Shown here piece by piece: positions 57,600 through 64,000 of a DNA stretch of 64,000 nucleotides. Position 1 is the stretch's first letter, and every line of letters starts with the position of its first letter. The DNA comes from Kitasatospora paranensis (lineage in GTDB: Bacteria; Actinomycetota; Actinomycetes; Streptomycetales; Streptomycetaceae): NCBI RefSeq assembly GCF_039544005.1, contig NZ_BAABKV010000001.1, positions 3,720,001 through 3,784,000 of the forward strand, in the 5' to 3' direction. The position numbers and the translations under genes were made by a program. Under the pieces are notes generated by a model. It searched no databases, was not told where the DNA came from, and saw only the letters and a program-made list of their open reading frames with translations.

Positions 57600-58863
57600 A
57601 TGACCGCGGACGACCCATCCGCCGGCGGGCCGCACTCCGGCCCCCGTCCGGCAATCCCCTGGAGCACGGCCCCGTCCTGCTGCTGGCCGGCGCCCGGCTC
57701 ACCGACGGGCGGGTGGTCGACGTCAGGATCAGCGGCGACCGCATCCAGGCCGTGGGGAGCACCGGGAGCCTGGGGCCGATCCAGGCACTGCCCGGGGCTC
57801 CGACCGTCACCCACGGCGCGCGGATCGACCTGAGCGGCTACCTGCTGCTGCCGGCCCCGGCCGAGGCGCACGGCCACTACGACTGCGCGCTGACCTCCGC
57901 ACTGCCCGCACCGCCGCCGGAGAGCGGTGCGGACCTCGTCCGGAGGGTGACCGAGGCCACCCTCACCTCGCTCGGCTACGGCGCCACCGCCCAGCGCACC
58001 CACGTCAGGATCGGCGACGCGCACGGTCTCACCCGTCTGGAGGCGGTGCTGGCGGCGCGCCAGGCGGTGCGCGGGCTCGCCGAACTCCAGGCGGTCGCGA
58101 TGCCGCGGCTGCTCACCGGGCTGGCCGGCGCGGACGGCCGGGCCCAGCTGAGAGAGGCACTGAAGCTCGGCGCCACCGCCGCCGGCGGCTGCCCCGAGCT
58201 GGACCCGGATCCGGTGGGGTACGCCCAGGTGCTGCTGGAGGCGGCACGCGAGGCCGACTGCCCGGTCGACCTGCACTGCTCAGCCGTCGACCCGGCCCAA
58301 CTGGCCCGGCTGGCCGGGGTGCTGGCCCCACTGCGGCCCCGGGTGGCTCTCGGGCCGTGCAGTGCGCTGCCGCCGGGAGGCTCCGCCGCGCTGGCCGCCG
58401 CCGGCGTCCGGGTGGTCTGCCTGCCGCAGAACGGCGGCTGTTCCGGCCTGGAGGGCCCCGCCGTGGGCCTGCCGCCCGCCACCGTCCGGGAACTCGTCCG
58501 GGCCCAGGTGCCGCTGACGGCCGGCAGCGGGGCGCTGCGCGACCCCTCCTCCCCGCCGGCCGGGCCGACCCGCTGGAGGCCGCCTTCCTGCTGGCGGCCG
58601 GCGGCGCACTGAGCCCGGAGGCCGCCTATGACGCGGTCTCCAACCAGGCGCGGACCCTGCTCGGCCTGCCGCCCGTCCGGGTGGACGCGGGATTCCCCGC
58701 CGAGCTGCTGGCCGTCCGCGGCGACAGCCTGACCGGCGCGCTCGCGGGCGGGCACAGCCGGCTGGTGGTCCACAGCGGCCGGGTGGTCAGCCGGACGAGT
58801 GCGGTCCGCGAGTTCGCGGACACCGTCGCCCTGGCCCTCCCCCGCCAGAGCGGGCCGACCTGA
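57600..58863 (+). CDS. Amidohydrolase family protein, cytosine-deaminase-like (two frame breaks)
   Basis: Metal-dependent hydrolase with a TIM barrel, about 421 residues with two one-base deletions restored (57641-57660 region with C5/C4 runs, and C4 58551-58554). ATG at 57600-57602 preceded by GGGAGGAG. The N-terminal beta-sandwich is VLLLAGARLTDGRVVDVRIS, metal ligands are expected in AHGHYDCALT and in the LHCSAVDP histidine, and the Asp in SGALRDPSSP. The family includes cytosine, isoguanine and creatinine deaminases, and substrate cannot be assigned. It is followed by a convergent membrane-protein gene. Confidence 0.7.
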
Positions 58864-58911
58864 CCCGGGCTCCCTGGCGACGGGCCACCGCCCACCCCGG
58901 GTCGGCCCCGC

Positions 58912-59624
58912 TCAGAGGACATGCCTGCCGGTGAGGCGGCAGGCCGTGGCGAAGCCGGCCACCGCCGGGATCCAGACGGCGCCCATCATCATGGAGAGGC
59001 CCCAGAGGCGGTGCAGCGCCTCCGGGACGCCGGACCTGGGATAGAGCGCGAGGCCGGAGCGGGCGTGGCGGGTGATCGCCACCGGGTCGGACCGGTCGAC
59101 GCCATCGGCCTGGAGGGCCCCACGAAGCGCGGCCCTGGTCACGGGGAGGTTCTCGACGGACAACCCGATCCCGTGGCGATCACGGAGACGGAACTCGTCG
59201 ACGTACCCCCGCCGCGCGAGATCGTACTGAAGCGGCGCACTCGGCGGAGCTGATCGAGTTCGACGGTGCGGCGGCCGGTCAGGGTCAGCGCGGAGATGAG
59301 CAGGCGCCCGTCGGCGTTCGTGACCTCCGGGCGTCCGGCCCAGCCCTGGTGGATCCCGAGCAGCAGGCACCCGAAGAGGCCGCCGGTGAACGTGGCGATG
59401 CCGGTGTGGTTGCCCCGCAGGACAGAGGTGCGCATCAGAACGATGTCCAGGAGAACGATCAGGACCCACGCGGCTGCGAGGGACCACACGACGCGACGCA
59501 TCCGGCGGCGGGCCACCGACACGGGCACGGGTGGCCGCCCGGCCGCCGCGCCCGGCTGCTGCCGCGTCAGCGAGAGGCCCTCCAGCCCGGCGGCCCGCTG
59601 CCACTCGCGATCCCAAGCGTTCAC
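58912..59624 (-). CDS. Small membrane protein with PH-like region (frame break)
   Basis: About 237 residues with one base restored in the C5 run 59206-59210. GTG start 59622-59624. Two hydrophobic segments near residues 45-65 and 80-95 (RVVWSLAAAWVLIVLLDIVL and TGGLFGCLLLGIH) are followed by a beta-rich soluble part (ALTLTGRRTVELDQLRRV, FRLRDRHGIGLSVEN) and a C-terminal hydrophobic segment. The layout resembles small PH-domain-type membrane proteins of actinobacteria. Function unknown. Convergent with the amidohydrolase. Confidence 0.6.
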
Positions 59625-59817
59625 AACGACACAGCATAGGAAGCGACTTCACCGTGCTGTAGCCCTGGGACGCGGAGACTCGACCGACGGATCGACCCCG
59701 GCCTCGCCCCTTCGCAGCATCGTCGATCGACGGGGCAACCCGATCGAGGGCCCAGGAGTCCGGGCCTCCCGTGGATGTAGCGTCCCGGCCCACCCGGGCA
59801 GGATCGCCGCAGGAAGC

Positions 59818-59864
59818 AAGAAAGAGAGGCCCTGGCCAGCGTCTCCGCTGATCAGGGCCCCTCT
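59818..59864 (-). terminator. Terminator downstream of the tRNA-Tyr fragment
   Basis: Arms AGAGGCCCTG and CAGGGCCCCTCT (one bulge) with TCTTTCTTG following on the minus strand, 11 bases past the tRNA-like 3' end. It is consistent with an original tRNA transcript terminator. Confidence 0.65.
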
Positions 59865-59874
59865 TCGTATCCTG

Positions 59875-59930
59875 TGGCTGGTGCAGGGTTCGAACCTGCG
59901 TAGCTTGCGCGGCAGATTTACAGACCGCCC
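59875..59930 (-). pseudogene. 3' half of a tRNA-Tyr (GTA), probable attachment-site remnant
   Basis: On the minus strand an anticodon loop CTGTAAATC (GTA at 59919-59921), a long class-II variable arm, a perfect T-arm GCAGG-TTCGAAC-CCTGC (59883-59899), and a 3' acceptor strand ACCAGCC plus A end the sequence. The 5' half (acceptor 5' strand and D-arm) is absent: no GGCTGGT occurs upstream. A lone tRNA 3' half next to foreign-looking cargo is the usual result of site-specific integration into a tRNA gene. Confidence 0.75.
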
Positions 59931-60098
59931 AACGATTAGCCCGAACATGTCTTGTGACCTGCGTTGTCAGGACTCTGCCGGTTCCGGATCGCGGCCTTGG
60001 TCCGTGACTGGTCCGGATCTTGCCGGGAGCGGGATCCCCCTGCTCGGCTGCGGCATCCTTCTTGCTCGGCCTCGGGGATCGAGGGGTACCACTGACTG

Positions 60099-60130
60099 CA
60101 GTCGGCGATGGTGCCACCTGGCACCGACTG
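60099..60130. promoter_or_regulatory. Nested dyad upstream of hsdM
   Basis: CAGTCG-G-CGAT-GGTGCC-ACCT-GGCACC-GACTG forms a two-tier inverted repeat about 125 bases before the hsdM GTG. It may be a regulator binding site or a transcription terminator. No U-run follows. Confidence 0.35.
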
Positions 60131-60254
60131 ACGACGAGCAACCCTGCGCCCGGACTGTGTTGTCCCGTTCGTCCCCGAGCGTGTCGCCCCGCTGCGAGAA
60201 TGTCCGAGGGCTCCGCTATGAACGAGACCACCCGATGGAAAGAAGCGCGTACCT

Positions 60255-61766
60255 GTGGCGATCACTCAGCAAGAACTCGAGTCCCGACTCAAAGCCGCAG
60301 CGAACGCGCTGCGCGGTCCGGTGGATCCGACCGACTTCAAGACCTACGTCTTCCCGATGCTCTTCTGGAAGTGGATCTCGGACACGTGGGTCTACGAGCA
60401 CGACGCGGCGATCGATGAGCTCGGCGATGACCTGGATGACGAGGTCGAGGCGGACTACCACCGGTTCGAGATGCCCGAGGGCACCCTGTGGTCCGAGGTC
60501 ACTGGGAAGGTTAAGAACCTTGGCGCGGAGATCGCGAGGGCGTTCCAGCGCATCGAGAAGGCCAACCCGCGCTCCCTCGCTGGCGTGTTCGGCGACGCCT
60601 CGTGGGGCAACCAAGAACGCCTGCCGGAGTCGGCACTGCTAGCTCTGATTAAGGCGTTCAACGAGCTGTCTCTGGACCCGACGACTGTCTCCCACGACCT
60701 GCTCGGGGCAGGGTACGAGTACCTGTTGAAGGATTTTGCGGACGAGTCCGGGAAGAAGGCAGGGGAGTTCTTTACCCCGCGATCCGTCGTCAACCTGCTC
60801 GTCGGCGTCCTGCAGCCCGAACCCGGCGAGGCCGTCTACGACCCAACGTGCGGCTCAGGCGGCATGCTGGTCGCGACGATCAACCAGCTCCGCGAGGCGG
60901 GCAAGGACCACCGGTCGCTCCGGTTGTACGGCCAGGAGATCAACCTGACAACCTCCTCGATCGCACGGATGAACCTCTTTCTGCACGAGATCGAGGACTT
61001 CGACATCAAGCGTGGCGATACTCTGCGCACGCCCGCGTTCAAGGACAACAGCGGCGCTGTCCGGACCTTCGACGTGGTCATCGCGAATCCGCCGTTCTCT
61101 CTGACGAACTGGGGCGCGGACCGCTGGCCGGCCGACCCGCGGGCCCTCTGCGGTGTGCCACCGGCGAAGAATGGCGACTACGCCTTCATCCAACACATGA
61201 TCTCGTCGATGAACTCCGGCAGCGGCCGAGTCGGCGTCGTCATGCCGCACGGCGTCCTCTTTAGAGGTGGCGCTGAGGCCCGGATCCGGCGGTGCCTGAT
61301 TGAGAAGGACCAGCTCGAGGCCGTCATTGGGCTGCCGCCGAACCTGTTCTACTCGACGACGATCCCGGCCTGCCTGCTGATCTTCCGCGATAAGAAGCCA
61401 GCCGACCGCAAGGATCACATCCTGTTCGTCGACGGGTCCGCCCGGTTCGTGAAGGACAGGAATCAGAACCGGATGTCGGGGCGAGACGTCAACGCGCTCA
61501 TCGATGCATACCGGACTGGTGAGGACCCTGACGGGGAAGGCGGCGCGGTCCGCTTGGTGCCGTTCGACGAGATCAAAGAGAACGGCTTCGACCTCAATAT
61601 CAGCCGCTACATCAGGGTCGCTGCAGAAGAGACCGCCGATCTGGGCACTGCGCTCGTGGCGTACGCCGACGCCCGCCAGCACCGCATCGACACCGAGGGT
61701 GTCATGTTTGAGCGGCTAGGTGCAGCCGGGATCGACCTGAGCATGTTCGAGGTGCCCAATGGGTGA
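60255..61766 (+). CDS. hsdM: Type I restriction-modification system methyltransferase subunit
   Basis: N6-adenine methyltransferase, 503 residues, start GTG 60255 (VAITQQELESRL). The N-terminal HsdM helical domain (DPTDFKTYVFPMLFWKWISD) recognises partner subunits. The AdoMet motif DPTCGSGGML lies at about 196 and the catalytic NPPF at about 278, with FFTPRSVV between. It forms M2S1 with HsdS and then R2M2S1 with HsdR, methylating the recognition site to protect host DNA. It overlaps the hsdS start by 8 bases. Confidence 0.96.
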   Translation: MAITQQELESRLKAAANALRGPVDPTDFKTYVFPMLFWKWISDTWVYEHDAAIDELGDDLDDEVEADYHRFEMPEGTLWSEVTGKVKNLGAEIARAFQRIEKANPRSLAGVFGDASWGNQERLPESALLALIKAFNELSLDPTTVSHDLLGAGYEYLLKDFADESGKKAGEFFTPRSVVNLLVGVLQPEPGEAVYDPTCGSGGMLVATINQLREAGKDHRSLRLYGQEINLTTSSIARMNLFLHEIEDFDIKRGDTLRTPAFKDNSGAVRTFDVVIANPPFSLTNWGADRWPADPRALCGVPPAKNGDYAFIQHMISSMNSGSGRVGVVMPHGVLFRGGAEARIRRCLIEKDQLEAVIGLPPNLFYSTTIPACLLIFRDKKPADRKDHILFVDGSARFVKDRNQNRMSGRDVNALIDAYRTGEDPDGEGGAVRLVPFDEIKENGFDLNISRYIRVAAEETADLGTALVAYADARQHRIDTEGVMFERLGAAGIDLSMFEVPNG

Positions 61767-62982
61767 GTGGGCGGTGACGACACTGGGCAGCGTCCTGTCG
61801 TTGGATGTGACTGCGGTCAAGGTAGACCCGATGCAGGTCTACGACATTGTCGGTGTACTGAATCGGGGCCGCGGCCTTCTGTACCGGGATCCACTGCCGG
61901 GCTCAGAGACGTCATACCAGACCCTTAATCTGATCGGGCCGAATCAGATCGTGTACAGCCGCCTGAAGGCCTTCGAGGGTGCCATCACCGTTGCACCCAG
62001 CAACCTTGCCCAGGTTTATGCATCTCAGGAGTTCCCAACCTTTACCTGTGGACCGCGGCTATTGCCGAACTACTTCAGGCTCCTCACCACGACGAAGGGC
62101 CTTTGGGACGACTTGCAGAACCTGTCGACAGGGATGGGCGGTCGGCGCGAAAGAGTCAAGCCTGCCGACTTCCTGACGATTCGGATACCCCTCCCATCAG
62201 TATCCGAGCAGAACCGCATCGTGGACCTCATGAGAGGAGTCGATGGCCTGGTGTCGGCCATAACGGAGGAGGTCGAACGTGCGCGAGTGGCGCTGTCTTG
62301 CGCCGCTATCGAACTCGCCTCACTCCCCGCCGACGGAGGCAAGGTTCCGATTGACTCTCTTCTCCTCCGCAACATCGGTGGGGTCTGGGGCTCCGAGGCA
62401 GGGGTTGACGAGATGGACGTTGACGTCTACCGGTCGACCGAGTTCACCAACTGGTGTCGCCTGAGCGGCGAAGCAGAAGCACGCCGGTCGGTGTCGGCTA
62501 GTCAGTTCCGGAGCAGGGAACTGAAGGCGCAGGACATCCTCATTGAAAAATCAGGAGGCACCCCGACCCGGTCGGTGGGGCGTGTGGTACAGATCTCCAC
62601 CGGAGATCTGTATCGCCCCACTATCGGAGCCAACTTCCTCCAGTTGCTACGTGCCGATCCATCGAAGGTTTCCCCTCGGTATCTCTTCTGGACCCTCTGG
62701 GCAGGCCATCGCCGAGGCGACGGTTTCGACTTCCAGACGGCGAGTACCAACATTCGGAATCTCCAGACCAAGGCATATCTGGCTCGTGGAGTTGACCTTC
62801 CCTGCCGCGAGACACAGGAGGAGATCGCAAGAACTTTGGACGGCATACTCGACTGCGTACACAGCGTTGAGAATGAAGCTGCCAACCTCCGCGCCTTTCG
62901 CTCTACACTCCTGACCTCTCTTCTGAACCAGGAGACCGAGATCCCAGAGTCGTACGATGATCTCCTGGAAAGGGTGCCCTGA
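61759..62982 (+). CDS. hsdS: Type I restriction-modification specificity subunit
   Basis: 407 residues with two target-recognition domains, each followed by a conserved coiled helix (EQNRIVDLMRGVDGLVSAI at about 153, and TQEEIARTLDGILDCVHSV near 355) that sets the spacing of the bipartite recognition site. ATG 61759. The two TRDs determine the DNA sequence recognised and cannot be predicted here. Stop TGA 62980-62982 is one base before the hsdR start. Confidence 0.93.
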   Translation: MGEWAVTTLGSVLSLDVTAVKVDPMQVYDIVGVLNRGRGLLYRDPLPGSETSYQTLNLIGPNQIVYSRLKAFEGAITVAPSNLAQVYASQEFPTFTCGPRLLPNYFRLLTTTKGLWDDLQNLSTGMGGRRERVKPADFLTIRIPLPSVSEQNRIVDLMRGVDGLVSAITEEVERARVALSCAAIELASLPADGGKVPIDSLLLRNIGGVWGSEAGVDEMDVDVYRSTEFTNWCRLSGEAEARRSVSASQFRSRELKAQDILIEKSGGTPTRSVGRVVQISTGDLYRPTIGANFLQLLRADPSKVSPRYLFWTLWAGHRRGDGFDFQTASTNIRNLQTKAYLARGVDLPCRETQEEIARTLDGILDCVHSVENEAANLRAFRSTLLTSLLNQETEIPESYDDLLERVP

Positions 62983-62983
62983 C

Positions 62984-64000
62984 ATGACATGGACAGAGTC
63001 GTCCACTATCCAGCGCTCCCTGCTGGAGTGGGCCGAGGAAGCCGGGTGGGAGCACATCCCGGGCGACGAGCTGCCGCGCGACAATAACGATGTCGTCGTC
63101 GAGACCTGGGCGAGAGAGGCGCTGCTCGCGCTGAATCCGGAGCTAATCGACGACCCAGAATCAACCGAACTGATTCTGCACGAGATCAACCAGGCCATCT
63201 TGGACGCCCACAATGGCCTGGTGGCTGCCAACGAGCTGCTGACTGTGATGCTGCGGGGCGACCATTCGTTTACGACCATCCAGGGCAAGCACGTGCCGCG
63301 CCGCCTCGTCGACTTCGACTACCTGGACAACAACCGGTTCACCGTCGCCGATGAGGTTACGATCACCGGCGCCATGAAGCCCCGCAGATTCGACGTCGTC
63401 TACTATGTTAATGGATTCCCGCTCGTCGTCGCCGAGACGAAAACACCGGTGAAGCACCAGGTATCGTGGGTGAACGCCGCGAAGGACATCTACGGAACGT
63501 ACGAAGAGGAGTACCCCAACTTCTTTGCTACCAGCGTCTTCAACGTCGCGACCGAGGGCCTCGAGTTCCGGATGGCCCCGATCCGTGCCTACCCGGATCC
63601 CGATTCAGACATCTGGGCACCTTGGGGGTCCACCGAGGACGACCCGAAGAAGCTGACCGGCCCTGCGCGCGTTCAGCGCGCTGCACGGCTGTTGCTGAGG
63701 CCGGAGACGATCCTGACGATCCTGAAGGACCTGGTGATGTATCGGCACGCTCGGGACGCCTCCGAGGCTGATGTGAAGTTCCTGCCTCGTTACCCGCAGT
63801 TCGAGGCGGCGCTGGCGATCCATGCGAAGGTGCTGGCGGACGGTCCCGGTGGCCTGATCTGGCACCACCAAGGGTCAGGCAAGACCGAACTGATGGCCTT
63901 CGCCGCCGCCCGGTTGCTGCGCGACGACGCGGTGATCGACATGTACGGCGGCGCACCGACCGTGATCGTGATCGCCGACCGAAAAGACTTGGTGAGACAG
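62984..64000 (+). CDS. hsdR: Type I restriction endonuclease subunit R (partial, C-terminus off window)
   Basis: 339 residues visible, start ATG 62984 one base after hsdS. The N-terminal nuclease domain has the PD-(D/E)xK core, with Asp in RRFDVVYY (137) and ExK in VAETKTP (151-153). A DEAD-box motor begins with the Walker A QGSGKT (296-301). It translocates DNA and cleaves away from an unmethylated site. The remaining motor and C-terminal domains lie outside. Confidence 0.95.
   Translation, partial: MTWTESSTIQRSLLEWAEEAGWEHIPGDELPRDNNDVVVETWAREALLALNPELIDDPESTELILHEINQAILDAHNGLVAANELLTVMLRGDHSFTTIQGKHVPRRLVDFDYLDNNRFTVADEVTITGAMKPRRFDVVYYVNGFPLVVAETKTPVKHQVSWVNAAKDIYGTYEEEYPNFFATSVFNVATEGLEFRMAPIRAYPDPDSDIWAPWGSTEDDPKKLTGPARVQRAARLLLRPETILTILKDLVMYRHARDASEADVKFLPRYPQFEAALAIHAKVLADGPGGLIWHHQGSGKTELMAFAAARLLRDDAVIDMYGGAPTVIVIADRKDLVRQ

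Larger units (their letters stand above)
59625..60254. other. Intergenic region with terminator, tRNA-Tyr 3' fragment and island boundary
   Basis: 630 bases with no credible gene. It contains the terminator 59818-59864, the tRNA-like fragment 59875-59930, and a dyad at 60099-60130 before hsdM. Base composition falls visibly to the right of 59930. Confidence 0.6.
59930..64000. mobile_element. Left portion of a probable tRNA-Tyr-integrated genomic island
   Basis: Starts at the tRNA-Tyr fragment and extends beyond the window. It contains the type I restriction-modification operon and has lower GC content by inspection (for example 62500-62800 with many A/T third positions). No integrase is in view. 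It would be expected on the far side, near an intact tRNA-Tyr. Confidence 0.55.

Noticed and set aside
38176..58863. Frame breaks interpreted as programmed frameshifts or pseudogenes
   Set aside because: No slippery heptamers with pseudoknots were apparent, the breaks affect many unrelated genes including an essential one, and restored proteins are complete with all active-site motifs.

Overview
The window is high-GC actinobacterial chromosome, almost certainly Streptomycetaceae (Streptomyces or Kitasatospora). The evidence is the family-typical translation/transcription locus (fusA-rpsG-rpsL, rpoC-rpoB, rplL-rplJ, rplA-rplK, nusG-secE-tRNA-Trp, rpmG), GTG/TTG starts with GGAGG-type ribosome binding sites, a secreted lipoprotein gene between rplA and rplJ, and a long acidic N-terminal extension on NusG. 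Most housekeeping genes lie on the minus strand.

Layout. 1-3166: str operon (fusA partial, rpsG, rpsL) with a clear promoter. 3307-11668: accessory block with a DUF1707/DUF4190 membrane protein, a DUF2786 protein, two ADP-ribosylglycohydrolases flanking a VWA protein, a cytochrome P450, a PD40 beta-propeller protein and a sirtuin. 11877-25656: rpoC, rpoB, rplL, rplJ, a lipoprotein, rplA, rplK, nusG, secE and tRNA-Trp, with several terminators and promoters readable. 25912-30224: aspartate-type aminotransferase, adenosine deaminase, murB and a MerR regulator. 30230-55147: a large minus-strand secondary-lipid cluster. 55896-57303: two hotdog dehydratases of the HadA/HadB type, rpmG, tRNA-Met and tRNA-Thr. 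57600-59624: an amidohydrolase and a small membrane protein. 59875-64000: a 3' fragment of a tRNA-Tyr followed by a lower-GC type I restriction-modification operon (hsdM, hsdS, hsdR), read here as one end of a genomic island.

The most interesting part is 30-55 kb. Read in transcription order it encodes a free acyl carrier protein, a thioesterase, a PfaA-like synthase (KS-MAT-ACP-ACP-KR-hotdog), a PfaC-like synthase with a PfaB-like acyltransferase built in (KS-CLF-AT-four hotdog domains), a PfaD-like FMN enoyl reductase, two acyl-CoA dehydrogenase homologues, a zinc-ribbon/phosphopantetheinyl transferase fusion and an FAD amine-oxidase/desaturase-like protein. A DUF3291-like protein and a 14-TM exporter follow as a probable second unit. 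This is the architecture of polyunsaturated fatty acid synthases, but it has only two ACPs, no acylglycerol-phosphate acyltransferase domain, and added flavoenzymes that could desaturate the chain. The cluster sits inside an otherwise conserved housekeeping neighbourhood (murB on one side, hadAB-rpmG on the other). Its product cannot be told from sequence.

Readers should know that about fifteen reading-frame breaks occur in this window, nearly all explained by one missing base in a short G or C run, including one in the essential gene nusG. I treat them as probable sequencing or assembly deletions and annotate the affected genes across the break, stating the site in each entry.
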